This document shows, piece after piece, positions 47,161 through 59,263 of a stretch of 64,000 nucleotides of DNA (position 1 is the first letter of the stretch; each line of letters begins with the position of its first letter). This stretch comes from Mallotus nudiflorus (taxonomy: Eukaryota > Streptophyta > Magnoliopsida > Malpighiales > Euphorbiaceae). The stretch is from contig CANTUR010000162.1 of the NCBI GenBank assembly GCA_947683625.1, positions 124,001 to 188,000 of the forward strand, in the 5' to 3' direction. A model generated the notes under the pieces. The model was given only the letters and a program-made list of their open reading frames with translations. It was not told where the DNA came from and ran no database searches. The position numbers and the translations under genes were made by a program.

Positions 47161-47177
47161 TAAAAACAAAAGGACCC

Positions 47178-49190
47178 AATTTTGGGATGCAATTATGCAC
47201 AATTGCGACATAAGCCCCTATGATGAAATTTATTAAAAAATTGAACTTGGTTGTTGATTTTCTGGACTTTAGGGACTAAATTGCAACATTTTTTAGGATT
47301 TGATTACAAATAAGTCATTTTTCAGGGGTCTTTTGGTAATTAAAAGTTAAAAAAAAAGTTTGCATTTAATGTCGACCGGCATTGTGTAATGCCGACCAGC
47401 ATTGCACAATGCCACCACGTTAAAATACAGTTTTTTTTTTATTTTTTTGCGTATTTTTATTGATTTTTTAGCGTTTTGATTGGTTGAAAATTCAAATTTT
47501 ATCTTTACAATTATCTGATAAGGTTGTTTAAATGCAGAAGGTTTTTGAAATCAAAGAAAAATAAATGCTATCTGATCAAATAGGTCTGTTCCTCCTTTGG
47601 AGGAAGTTCAGTACGAGCAGACTCTGCATTTAAAAGCAGAGTCTGCATGCGTGTGTGAAGGAGAGGTTTTTTGCTGGGGGGACTTCTTCTTCTTCTGGTT
47701 TTCGAAAGGATTTCTTTTATAGGAAGAGACTGAGAGAAAGAAGACAGTGAGAAAAAAGAGAGATTGTGAACATAAAACCCTAATTTTTGATACTGAAATT
47801 TCTGAAAGCAATAGTCTAGAATCAACAATATCTTAATTTAAACGGTGATAATTCAATCTGAGAGGCTCAAAAAGCGGCATTTTCATAGCATCTCCAGTGT
47901 TATTTTTCTATTTCTTTTATTACTTTTGTTATTATTTTCTGTTTATGTTTTTTGCTTTGATTTTTGTTATTGTTTTGATTATTTGATTTCATTGCTAATT
48001 TATTTATTTTTTGTGTTTTGATGTCCGTATTTGGATCAAGGAGGAGGATACCGTCTGTGTATAATTGAACAGAAAGTCCATGAATGCCATGGATGAATCT
48101 ATACTGTTTTAATAATAGTTCTTAGGATTTTAATTTTTGTTCTGCATTTTTATATCCTGTGTAATTTATTTTAATTTCTGGGTGTATAATTATTTAATTT
48201 TAATTTTGTAGTAGTTTGTAATAGCCCCAGTAGTGGGAATAGTAAAAGATTTAAATTTCTGCACTTTAAAACTAATTAGTAATTAGGTTTAATTGGATAA
48301 AAATTAATTAAAATTAACGGTGGCTTTAGTTAATTAGGGTTTGTATGTAATTAAATTAGGTTTTTTTTATGTTTTTTTATATTTTTTTGGGCTCTAGACC
48401 CACGTTTAGGTCTAACCCACTAAATAAATAGGTTTAAAAAATGATTTAGGTTTTTTTTAAATAATTAAAATCAACTTAGGCCCATTAGGTTAATTAGATT
48501 TTAGGCCCGCTTAATTAATTAAAATTGTTTAGATTTAGCTCAACACTTTTGATTGCATTTTTTTAAAAATAAATAGACCTAGACCCACATTTCATTTAAA
48601 ATAAAATCAGATTAAGACTTAGGCCCACTAACTTAATTTCTTCTTTAAAATTGAATAGGCTTAAGCCCATATCTTAGAAAGACTAAAAAAATAGATTTAG
48701 GCTCATTAATTAATAAAATATAGGCCCACTTTTATTCTATTTTCACTTGTAAATAAAATGTAGATTTAGCTAACTTATTTAATAAAATTAACATAGTTTA
48801 GACTTAGGGACAACGCGATCTTGAGTGCATTTTTACTTGTAATTTTATTGACTTGTTGCCTTTTTAGGTAGATGGATGTTAATTAGGGTTTAATAAAATT
48901 GCATGTAATTAGAGGATGAAATAATCATTTATAAAATTATTCTAAATGAACATGAGACTAAGAGAAGTTAGTATTCCGTATCCAGAATCTCCTGGTTATG
49001 GTGCTAATTTTCTTTTAGAGAATCGAGTACCACCAATCAAATTGTCCCAGTTATTACCCTGGGTGGCAACTCCTCATCTCCACGCCATGTCTTTGTGACA
49101 GTAGTTAGTGTGTTTTCTAAGGCCCTGAACCTAAACAGTGTTGCGGTTGCTAAAATCTTGGATGCGCACTAAACCCCGCCGTCTACACTA
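47178..49190. mobile_element. Unidentified insert of about 2 kb in element A gag
   Basis: The gag of element A stops at about 47177 and resumes at about 49190-49200, judged against element B. The insert holds a 20-bp repeat with AATG...CATT ends (47368-47415), a long TC/TG-rich section, a 450-bp tract with about nine (T)AGGCCCA-like motifs (48390-48840), and near 49055 'gggtggcaactcctc', reminiscent of text near the LTR ends of Tat/Ogre gypsy elements. No coding region and no clear TG...CA ends or duplication. It may be a decayed solo LTR; family unknown. Confidence 0.45.
47368..47415. repeat. 20-bp tandem repeat with inverted ends
   Basis: Units at 47368 and 47388 (AATGTCGACCGGCATT plus 4 bases; AATGCCGACCAGCATT plus 4 bases) and a partial third. 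Each unit begins AATG and has CATT near its end, so each can fold. Confidence 0.8.
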
Positions 49191-49194
49191 TATC

Positions 49195-50960
49195 AATTCT
49201 TATTGCCTCAATATAAAAAGAAGAAAGAGACAAGCTTTAATATTACATATTGGCCAAGGAAATATGGGAGACCTTAGAAAATCACTATGAAGGAAATATT
49301 CAAGTGAGATCCAAAATGGTCTAACTCCATATATTTGAATATGAGATGTTCAAGATGAAGCCTCATAAGAGCATCACCAATATGATAAATTGATTGAATG
49401 CTTTCTTAACCACCTTAAGGAATTTGGGCAAGCACTACTTAAAAGAAGAAGTCAATACTAAAATCTTGAGAGTACTTCCTAATAATGATTGGGAATCAAG
49501 AGTAACCTCCATTAAGGAAGCCTATGATCTTTCCATGCTCTTAACCGACATCCTTATAGGTAAGCTTCTCACTTATGAGTTTATTTTAGGGCAAAGAGAA
49601 GAGGAACAATAAGGAAAAAAGGAAAAAAATAAAGCCTAACACTTAAAGCATCATAAGACTCAAGTGATACAAGTGAACTTGAAGCTTTAAGTGAAGATAA
49701 TAAAGAAATTACATCATTCACAAGATACTTTATGAAGTACTTAAAGAAGAAAAACTTGAGCAATCACAAAGAATGTAAGAAGAGTGACTCCAAGAGATCC
49801 AAAGAAATCACTTGCTATAAGTGTAAGAAACCAGGTCATCTTAAAAGTGAATGTCCAAGGGTAAAGCACTAAAGCAAAGGAGGAAAAGAAAGAGGAAAAA
49901 CCTTTAAAGCTACTTAAGATGACTCTTCCTAATAAAAAATAGAGGAGAAGTAACAAAAAGCTACCAACCTTTGCTTCATAGCATTAGAGGACAATTAAGA
50001 GGTACCCTCCACTTCTTACTCTCTGTGTGATAATTCTTATGATAAGTTGTGTGATGATGACTTTGATGATAATGAGGAACTTGATGATGAAAGTTCCTTA
50101 GTTAGAAAATTAGTTTTAAAATATTAAAATAATTTTAAAGAAAAAAATCTTATAAGTAAAAGCTTTCAAAATTATCAAAAGATTTTAAGGATTTGAAATT
50201 AGAATTTTCAAATGTTATTTCCTCAAATGAGAAGATGTCTCATGATTTGAAAGCCTTTATATCCCAAAAAATAATTTTGATGAATTAAAATAGAAAATGA
50301 ATTGCTTTCAATAGAAATTTTAGAACTAAAGTGCATTACTTCTAAATTTTAAAAAGGGAAAGAAACTCTTAATAACATATTAATTTCTTAAAAGTCTTAT
50401 AGTGATAAAAATGGAATTGATTTTTCTAATGAAGCCTCTACATCATCAAGCTCCTCCAAATTTATTGATGCTACTCTTTTTTTATCCCTCATTCCTTGTG
50501 AGAGCTTTAAACCTCATGAGCTTTAAGACCAAGAGTCTTATGAATGCAAGTGTCAATGGAAAGCCTTAAAAGGCTAATGTTACCAAGGCTCAAGGTTTCA
50601 AAGCTAAAGGTAAGAAATCTCAACCCCATCATACATATATGTATCAAAATAAGAGGCACACACATATACACATTAGGCCTAAAAAAATTATGCATTATTG
50701 TGATTGTAAGTTGCATGTTCACACTAGACCTTTTATGTCTAGGAAAGCCACCAACCACTTTAGCCATGATTTATTTTCAAAAGTTGGTAGGCAAAATATA
50801 TTTTCAAAAACCAAATATTTGTATTGCATGAAATTTGGATGCACTAATAATGTGTGTTACTATAGAAAACTTCATCTCAACCTTCTATCTATGCACTACT
50901 TTCAAATCCACATACCTAGACCAAATAAGGTTTGGATTCAAAAGGGTGTTTGATGATTTT
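49195..50960 (+). pseudogene. Element A gag, main piece, with zinc knuckle
   Basis: Aligns with element B 54390-56160. An open stretch at 49394-49612 reads 'LRNLGKHYLKEEVNTKILRV', close to B. The zinc knuckle CYKCKKPGHLKSEC is at about 49813-49854 and an acidic segment follows at 50000-50090. The last match to B is the 'CxxN..CY' block and 'PRPNKVWIQKG' near 50930. Numerous stops and small shifts. From 50960 on the text no longer matches the protease region of B. Confidence 0.7.
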
Positions 50961-51429
50961 TACTATTATGTGCTAATTATTGATAAATTAATAAAATTAA
51001 TTATTTAGCTTATCAATAAACTTTCAAATTTGACCCTTTGCATGATTGAAATGATTCCCATTGTTATTTAACTTTCATTTTTATTTAGAATCATTGGTTT
51101 TACTTGGTATTTTATTTTATACACTCTCTTTGAATTACATATTGACAGTCATAATTGTTATTTCCTATTCATTAAGGTATGATTGTCATATGCTTAATTT
51201 TTAATTTATTTTAACAACAATTGGTATTTATAGCTTGTTGATAAACCAATCTTTATGGTTTGTCAATAAATATGCGAATTTCAAGTTGTCCAAAAAGAAT
51301 TTCACCTTTGTATGATCAAAATGCTTTTCAAACTTTACTTTATTTTGATATACTATTTTCTCATCCCTTTTCAATTGGTATTAAAACCCTTTGGTATCAA
51401 TTTTTAATTTCAATTGATATCATCTTTAT

Positions 51430-51801
51430 TCAATTGGGGGAAAAAAATTGGCATCTTATAAAGGGAGAGAAAAATTGGCATGATTATTCTTTCAATGCCT
51501 TGTTTTATGTTTTATAAAGGGGGAAAGAAATCAATTTTTTTAATTAATATTCATTTGACTTACTTTTCATAATTTATTTCCTCCCTTTTTAACTTTGTCA
51601 AAGGGGGAGAAAAATATGGTATTTTGAATGATATATGGTGTTTGACTTATTTTTGCTCACCTTAGCATATATTAAGGGGAAAAATCTTAAAATCCATGAT
51701 ATATGATTGAGGGGGAGTATTAAGAATAAATGCACACTTATACGCTTAGTGTTTTTTTATTTATCATTCAAAATTGATCGTCAAAGTCAAAAAGGGGAGA
51801 T
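51430..51801 (+). other. Element A polypurine-tract cluster
   Basis: Seven G-rich purine tracts: about 51436, 51459, 51515, 51599, 51674, 51709 and 51789. The last (AAAAAGGGGAGA) lies directly before the 3' LTR. A multiplied polypurine tract is a described feature of Sireviruses. Confidence 0.7.
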
Positions 51802-52614
51802 TGTTGACCCTTTGCATGATCAAGATCATGATCTATCTTAAAAAAACCTTGGTTTTGACTTTAACAATCAATTTTTGTTGCTAAAATTTATATTTAAGCG
51901 TGTTTATAAATTATGATCAAAAGGATGCATTTAGAGGCTTAAGAGTTAAGTTTTCTAAGCCATAAGTGGTCCTCATGAACTCCCCTCATGACCATGAGCT
52001 ATGGTCACAAGCAAGAGCCTAAAAAGAGAAATAATCAAGCCAAGGGTTTGTGTCACTCACTAGCACTGCTCATGGTTAAGAGCGGCTCAAGATGAGCAGG
52101 TCACGATCATGAAAGGTCATCTTAACAGCTCTCTAACAGCTAGTTGAAGCTCCAATGGTTATATCTTTTAAAGCTCATAACCGTGAGCCTCCTCCCATGA
52201 CCGTGAGTGGCATTTGACTGTAAAAAGTTATTTTTCATTAAATGAAGAACGGTAGAGCCTAGCGATGCAATTAATGGCCTCCAAAAGCTAGATTTTAAGT
52301 CCCTTTTATAAATACACCTTTGAAAACTTCATTTAATGAGTTACACACTTTGATTAAGAACTTAATTTATTATTAGCATTTGTAAGGCTTATTAATTCTC
52401 TTTTATATTTCAATTTATTGAGTTTGGGTTTTGTGTTTTAGCTTAGGTTCTTGTTCTTCTTATTTTTTGGGTTGAAAATAGAAGTGAGGAACTAAGTTTG
52501 GAAGGAATTGGTTTAAGTGCTAGCCATTGAAACACTTGGATTTTAGTTGTGGTTTGAGTTGAGCTAAGAAAATCTCATTTGTGTGAAAGTTTAAGTTGAG
52601 CCTTAAAAAACTCA
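51802..52614 (+). repeat. Element A 3' LTR, truncated
   Basis: Begins TGTTGACCCTTTGCAT and matches 40748-41530. Homology ends near 'aaaaaactcat' (52613), so the last 230 or so bases of the LTR are missing. Confidence 0.8.
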
Positions 52615-52649
52615 TTAGTTTAAATGTTAGCCATTAAAACAATTAACAT

Positions 52650-52783
52650 GGTCATGCATGTGTTTTAACATGACCATGCTCGATTGTTATGTGTTTTACA
52701 CTTAGAATTATACATGGCCGTGTATAATTTTGCACACAGCCATGTGTGACGAAACCATATTAAATTTTAGGGTTTTTTATACA
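52650..52783. repeat. Palindrome-bearing LTR-like scrap
   Basis: Contains ACATGGTCATGCATGT, ACATGACCATG, ACATGGCCGTGT and CACACAGCCATGTGTG within 110 bp. The style is that of Sirevirus LTRs but it matches neither LTR pair here. Lies between elements A and B. Confidence 0.4.
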
Positions 52784-54076
52784 TGTTTATTAACCTTAGC
52801 AATAATAAATCTTAATTTTGATCTTAAAAAATTTAATTTTGAGCATTTAATTTGTTTATTTAAGTGTGTATAAGTTAGGACTCTATTGGAAGTTAAAATG
52901 AAGTATAATTATCTTGGGCTGATTGGACCTTTGAGATTCAATGAGGCTTTTAACATCCTTAGAGCTTTATAATGAGAAAGTTATCTTCTTCATATTTGAA
53001 GTAGACATCTTGAGCTTTCTGAATTGGGCTTATTTTTTAAATTCCAAGTTCATTTGGTTATGCAAATTTTGAGTCAAAATTCACATATACGTTTGTCATC
53101 TCATACTACATAGCTCTTAGTATTTTGGACATATCCTAAGATACATAAGTCCAATTTAGATTATTTAAAATGATATTGAAAGATAAGTCAAATATCTAAA
53201 ACTTTTATAAAGAAAGTATGGGCAAATTCAAATTTCTTTAAGAATAAATCATGGCTTCAACTTGGGTATATCTGTCTAATAGTATTCTACATTTCAAATT
53301 GCATAGCTCTTAGTATTTTGGCCATATCTTGAGCTACAGACTTTAAATTTAGGTGATTTAAAATGATAAATATAATTCAAATATCTATAGCTTCTATGAA
53401 GAAAGAGTGGGGAAATTAAAACATCCTGAGCAGTCAATCACGGTTTCAATCCATGAATAACTGCCTAACATCATCACTTTCAATGATTCAAAATATAGAC
53501 ATTGGACACATCATTTGCACCTCCAACAACTATATTTTTAAGTATAAATTCCTCTAGAGCTTAATGGAAGTTAAGAAACTTATTTATTATTCACTCTTTC
53601 TTAAGCATCCATTGAGCTCTCAAATTCTCTTAAATAATTCTTTATTTGTATAACTCTTGTGAGAGTTGGGTGTGTGTTAGAAATGGAATTTCTCTTCATC
53701 TTAAATCTTAGGTTAGATTAGAAGGGAAGTGAGATTTATTTCCAAAGGAATTAGTTTAAGTGTTATCCATTGAGACACTTGGGTTTTGGTTTTTTGAGTG
53801 AGCCTTAAAAACTCATATTGTAAGGTTATAACAGTGAGTCATAAAACTCTTGAGTAATCTCAGTCTTATGAATAAGATTATAGATAATTGAAAATCCTAA
53901 CTTAGGGATAAGTTAGGTGGAGATGTAGGATTTTTATTGAATTTGAACTCCTTAAATCTTTGTATTCTTCATTCTTCCTTCTCAACTTCCATTCAATTCT
54001 TGTAAAGAATTCTTTTAATTTCTCATTTTTATTTGATAGTCCTATTCACCCCCCCCCCCCTCTAGGACTCTTTTCA
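52784..54076 (+). repeat. Element B 5' LTR
   Basis: TGTTTATTAACC...CTCTTTTCA. Contains an internal imperfect duplication of about 193 bp ('catagctcttagtattttgg' at 53109 and 53302), also present in the 3' LTR. A C-tract (54050-54060) precedes the end. Confidence 0.85.
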
Positions 54077-54078
54077 TT

Positions 54079-54090
54079 TGGTATCAGAGC
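54079..54090 (+). other. Element B primer-binding site
   Basis: TGGTATCAGAGC, perfect tRNA-Met complement, two bases after the LTR. Confidence 0.9.
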
Positions 54091-54127
54091 TTGAATTCTA
54101 GGTACTTCATTGCTAGAATACAAGATC

Positions 54128-56165
54128 ATGGGGAGTGAATCATAAAACATCTCTTCTTTTAGACCATTCTTTGATGGTAGTGACTATCCACATTGGAATT
54201 CAAAATGGAATTATATCTTGATAATGATTCCATCAAACTTTGGGACATTGTCCTAAAAGGCTAGGAACCACCTACAACTATCATTGATGGTACAGTAACT
54301 ACTCTTGTAAGAAGCTAATGGAGTATTGATCAAAAGGAAGAAAATCATAAAAATAAAAAAGCTATGATTACTCTACTCTCTTCAATGATAAGAGAAGAAG
54401 GAGGCAAGCTTCAACATTATATGTCACCCAAAGAAATGTGGGAAACCTTAGAAAATCACTATGAAGGCAACATTTAAGTAAGAAGCAAGAAGGTTCAACT
54501 TCATATGTATGAATATGAATTCTTCAAAATAAAGCCTCATGAATCAATCGTGGAGATGAAAAATCGTCTCAATGCTCTCCTCATAACCCTCAAGAAACTT
54601 GGAAAACATTTCTCTAAGGAAGAAGTAAATAATAAGATTCTAAGAATCCTACCTAAGAAGGATTGAGAATCTCATGTTACTTCAATTGAGGAAGCTCAAT
54701 ACCTCTCCACCTTATCAACCGATGTGCTCATTAGTAAGCTCTTAACACATGAGCTCACTATCAAGCAAAGAGGTGAAGAATAAAAAGAGAAAGAAGAAAA
54801 GAAAAAGAGCATTGCTCTAAAAGCTCTTTAAGAAGATAGTAAAGAGAAAAGCATCAAAGATTCTAGTGATGAAGAATGTGACATTGCCATGTCGTTAGGA
54901 ACTTCAAGAAGTTTTTGAGAAAGAAAAACTTCTCAAGAATAAGGGACTTCAATAGGAAGTTCGAAGGAGATGGGAAGAAGAAAACTAAGGAGGTTACTTG
55001 CTATGAATGTAAGAAACCGGGACATATTAGAAGTGAGTGTCCCAAACTCAAATTCAAGAATAAGGGAGCAAAAGATAAAAAGAAGGCATTCAAAGCTACT
55101 TGGGATGATTCCTCTGAATCCGAAAAGGAAGAGGAATAATAAGAGGTGGCCAATCTTTACTTCATGGCCCTTGAAAACAAAAATAAGGTACCATTTACTT
55201 CTTATTCTTCCTTTGATGATTGTGATAATTATTGTGATGATGATGATGATGATGAGAGCTCTATTATGAGCAAATTACTTGTTAAATGCAAAAGTTTATT
55301 ATCTAAGAAGAAATATTATAAGCATGAGTTAGGCAGCTTAAATAGAGAATTAGAAATTTTAAAAATTAATTTTGCTAAACATGTTGAATTAAACAAAAAA
55401 CTTATTAGTGATTCAAAATCTTCTAATTTTTTAGAAGATCAACTTAAAAAAGCAAATGATGAAATCATAAGCTTTCTAAAGAGGTCTTAAAATTAAAGAA
55501 TTCTATTGCTAAATTTAAGAGAGGAAAAGAAATTTTAAATAGTCTTATTGACTCTTAAAAATTTCATGGAGATACCCATGGAATTGGATCTAAGAATGGA
55601 ATGTCTTCATCATCTTCATCACATATAAATTTTGTAAAAGCTTCAAATGATTCCACTCCTTCAACCTCCAAATCAAATGAGACTCAAGCTTTCAAAGCTA
55701 AAAGATCTTATGTGTTAAATAGTAAAGGAAAGTCTCATGAAATACATCCTTCATTAACATAAAGAGGTAAGGCTCAAACTAGAGCACCTAAACCCAAAAA
55801 TACTTATATTTACATTAGACACAATTATAATAGGCATGCTACACAATACAATGCACATAAACATGTTGCACAAAATTATCAAAATTCACATCACCATTGC
55901 CAATGCATGTCTCACTTAATGACACAAAATAATAGGAGATACACACAACACTAAAGGCATGTTGCACACACTAAGAAAGCATTTCATTCTAGGAGGAATA
56001 AATTTAAAAATATTGTATGTTCTTATTGCATGATCAAAGGACATACTAATAATGTGTGCTTCTATGGAAGACTGCATATGAATTTACTTCCTACGGATTA
56101 TCTTGAAACTAATCAACCTAGACCAAGAAAGGTTTGGGTCTAAAAGAGCACTTAAATTGTATTTT
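54128..56165 (+). pseudogene. Element B gag, broken
   Basis: ATG 54128 reads MGSES then a stop; thereafter 'FRPFFDGSDYPHWNSKM', 'EMWETLENHYEGN', 'LRILPKKD' mark the copia gag core, with a stop roughly every 30-60 codons. The knuckle CYECKKPGHIRSEC is at about 54999-55040, followed by a Ser/Asp/Glu-rich stretch (55100-55260) and a coiled-coil-like segment (55270-55490). Gag forms the RNA-packaging particle. Confidence 0.75.
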
Positions 56166-56169
56166 ATAG

Positions 56170-56634
56170 ATGTACTTGAAATCCACAAGAATAAAAAGCA
56201 CATGGTATATTGACAGTGGATGTTCAAGGCACATGACAGAAGACAAAGAGCAATTTAACAAACTTGATGCTAAGGATGGAAGGCACGTTACTTTCGGAGA
56301 TAATGCAAAAGGAAAAATTATTGGCATTAGAGAAATAGGTAATCCTCAATCCTTATCTATACATCATGTGTTGTTTGTTGATGGTCTTAAACATAATCTG
56401 CTTAGTATAAGTCAATTATGCGATATGAGAAATAAAGTAACTTTTTATCCTAAAAATTACTTTATTAGTAGTCTTGATGAAAATAAAGTTATTTTTAGTG
56501 GTGAAAGAGTAGTCAATGTTTATGTCATTGATTTGAATAAAATTGATAACAAAGACATAAAATGCTTGGTGTCTATCTCCCATGACACATGGACATGGTA
56601 TAGAAGATTAAGACATGCAAATTTTGAGCTTTGA
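56170..56634 (+). pseudogene. Element B protease and pre-integrase region
   Basis: 154 codons: 'WYIDSGCSRHMTEDKEQF' carries the DSG active site, then 'HHVLFVDGLKHNLLSISQL' and 'TWYRRLRHANF' (pre-integrase His). A frameshift follows at about 56625-56635. Confidence 0.85.
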
Positions 56635-57175
56635 ATAATCTTTGTAAACATAAACTTGTAATTGGTTTACCTAAGCTTGAATTCACTAAGGACGAATCTT
56701 GTGATGTTTGTCAAAAAGGAAAACAATCCAAGTCCTCATTTAATCTAAAAAATGTAGTGTCCATCTCTAGGCCACTTGAACTTATACATATAGATTTATT
56801 TGGACTAACTAGAGTTGCTAATCTCGGTGGAATGCAATATACATATGTATTGGTTGATAATTACTCTAGATTTACATGGGTATGTTTCCTTTTTCATAAG
56901 AATAATGCATTTAAAACTTTTGAAAAGTTTGCAAAAAGAGTTAAAAAAAAAGGCTTTTATATTTCTTCCATTATAAGTGATCATGGAACCGAATTTAAAA
57001 ATGAATTTTTCAAAAATTATTGTAATGAAAATGGTATTTCTCATACATTTTCATCTCCTAGAACTCCTCAAAAAAATCGGGTAGTTGAAAGGAAAAATAT
57101 AACTCTTGTGGAAATTGCTAGAATAATGCTTCATGAGTATAATTGCTCTATACTTTTGGGCGGAAGCTGTTAACA
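56631..57175 (+). pseudogene. Element B integrase
   Basis: His-Cys finger end 'CDVCQKGKQ', then 'IHIDLFG' (Asp), 'SRFTWVCFLF', 'ISDHGTEFKNEF' (Asp) and 'NRVVERKN' (Glu), so the DDE triad is visible. A frameshift at about 57150-57180 separates it from the rest. Confidence 0.85.
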
Positions 57176-57179
57176 CAAC

Positions 57180-57810
57180 TTGTTATATTTCAAATTGAGT
57201 TTTCAAAAGACAATTTTAAATAAAATTTCTTATGAGCTATGGAACAATAGAAAACCTAAAATCTCATATCTAAGAGTATTTAGATGTAAGTGCTTTATAT
57301 TGAACACCAAGGACAATCTTAGAAAATTTAATTCTAAAGTTGATGAAGGAATTTTCCTAGGCTATTCTATTTCTAGTAAAGCATATAGGATCTTTAATAA
57401 GAGAACTCTAGTAGTTGAAGCGTCAATGCATGTGGTTTTTGATGAATTAAACTCACTTAATCCTAGAAAGGATGTTTATAGTACTGATGATCTTATAGGT
57501 GACAATGAGATTGTGGAAACACAAGAAGAAAATGATAGTAAGCCTTTGGAACTTGAAGATCCAACCAAGAAGGAAAATGAGGGGACATCTCAACCTACCT
57601 TAAAGGATGAACTTCCAAAGGATTGGCAATTCAAGAAAGCTCACCCTCAAGACCTCATTATAGGTGACACTACAAAAGGGGTAACTACTAGATCTCAATT
57701 AAAGTCTATTGTTAATTTAGCCTTCATTTCTCAAATTGAACCCAAAATTATTGATGATGCTTTGTGTGATGAATTTTGGGTCCTTATTATGCAAGAAGAG
57801 TTAAATTAAT
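57180..57810 (+). pseudogene. Element B integrase C-terminal and linker
   Basis: 209 codons: 'YELWNNRKPKISYLRVFRCK', 'IFLGYSISSKAYRIFNKRTL' are the conserved copia post-core motifs, followed by an acidic linker and the start of the RT domain, ending at a TAA near 57809. Confidence 0.8.
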
Positions 57811-58604
57811 TTAAGAGAAATAATGTTTAGACCTTAGTTCTTAGGCCTAAACATTATCCTATTATAGGTACCAAATGGGTGTTTAGAAATAAGATGAATG
57901 AACAAGGTGTCATAACTAAGAACAAAGCTAGACTAGTAGCTAAAGATTATAATCAAGAGGAAGGCATTGATTATAATGAAACCTTTGCCCCTATTGCAAG
58001 GTTAGAAGCTATTAGGATACTACTTGCATTTACATTATACATGGATTTTAAACTTTATCAAATGGATGTTAAAAGTGTATTTTTAAATGGTTTTATTGAA
58101 GAGGAGGTATATGTTAAACTACTTCTAGGTTTTAAAAATTTTGACACTCCAAATCATGTGTTTAAACTTTCAAAAGCATTATATGGATTTAAACAAACTC
58201 CAAGAGCTTGGTATGAAAGATTAAGTAACTTTTTACTAGAGAAATGTTTCTCTAAAAAAAAGGTTGACATAACTCTTTTTATAAAGAAATCCATACATGA
58301 TTTATTAATTGTTTAAATATATGTTGATGACATTATATTCGGTGCTACTAACCATTGCTTGTGTGAGGAATTCTCTAATTTAATGTAAGGAGAATTTGAG
58401 ATGAGTATGATGAGTGAACTTAAATTCTTTCTTAGACTACAAATCAAGCAATGTAAAAATGGGATTATCATCAATCAAACCAAGTATGCAAGAGACGTTC
58501 TTAAGAAGTTTGGCATGAATGGAGCTAAAATAAGTAAAACTCCAATGAGCACCACAACCAAACTTAACAAAGATGAGAATGGCAAACCGATTGATAAAAA
58601 GTGA
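57811..58604 (+). pseudogene. Element B reverse transcriptase
   Basis: 'KARLVAKDYNQEEGIDYNET', 'MDVKSVFLNGFIEEEVYVK', 'YGFKQTPRAWYERL', then a stop before 'YVDDIIFG' (about 58320), the catalytic YVDD box. A second stop follows 'FSNLM'. The rest of the palm/thumb runs to 58604 and ends at TGA. Confidence 0.85.
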
Positions 58605-59263
58605 TTTAGAGGTATGATCAGATCTGTTCTTTATTTAACTGCTAGTAGACCTAATATTATGTTTGCTACTTGCTTGTGTGCTAGATTTCAATTAAGTCCT
58701 AGAGAGTCTCATTTGAATGCTATCAAAAGAATTTTTAAATATCTTTATGCTATAATGCATTTAGGACTTTGGTATCCTAAAAGTTCATCCTTTGACTTGA
58801 TTAGTTATTCTGATGTAGACTTTAATAATAGTTTACTATATAGAAAAAGTACTTCTAGAACTTGTCAAGTTTTAGGACAATGTTTAGTTTCTTAGTTTAG
58901 CAAGAAATAAGTTTCGGTTGCCCTGTCCACTGCTGAAACTGAATATATTGCAGCAAGTCTTTGTTGTTCACAAGTTTTGTGGCAAAAATAACAGTTGTTA
59001 GACTATGTTGTGAAACTTAATAACATTCCAATCAAAAGTGATAATACAAGTGCTATCAACCTTAGCAAAATGCATTCTAGAACTAAGCATATAGACATTA
59101 GACATCATTTCTTGCGTGATCATGTTCAAATTGGTGATATCTTACTTGAATTTGTTGATACAATAATAAACTTGCAGATATCTTCACCAAACCTCTAAAT
59201 GAAGAGAGATTAAATTTCATTAAGTATGAACTTGGCATGATTGATAGTTTTAGTTTATCTTGA
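58605..59263 (+). pseudogene. Element B RNase H
   Basis: 'SVLYLTASRPNIMFATCLCA', 'HLNAIKRIFKYL', 'SYSDVDF' (catalytic Asp region), 'STAETEYIAASLC', then 'KSDNTSAINLSK' and 'RTKHIDIRHHFLRD'. Stops after 'CLVS' and near 58990, and a frameshift near 59165 before the end 'KPLNEERLNFI' at about 59215-59263. Confidence 0.85.

Larger units (their letters stand above)
40748..52614 (+). mobile_element. Element A: Sirevirus-like copia, pol lost, nested insertions
   Basis: 5' LTR 40748-41759, primer site 41762, gag in pieces (41800-42004, 47156-47177, about 49195-50960), polypurine-rich 3' region (50960-51801) and a 3' LTR truncated at about 52614. Gag and the 3' noncoding region match element B, but everything B carries between about 56150 and 59260 (protease, integrase, RT, RNase H) is absent. 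Gag is split by a Tekay element (42005-47155) and, just to its right, by an unidentified insert of about 2 kb. Many stops are present. Dead and, without pol, non-autonomous. Confidence 0.8.

Noticed and set aside
50507..51517. Open frames in the 3' half of element A
   Set aside because: They lie in gag remnants or the polypurine-rich noncoding region and do not match element B proteins in frame.
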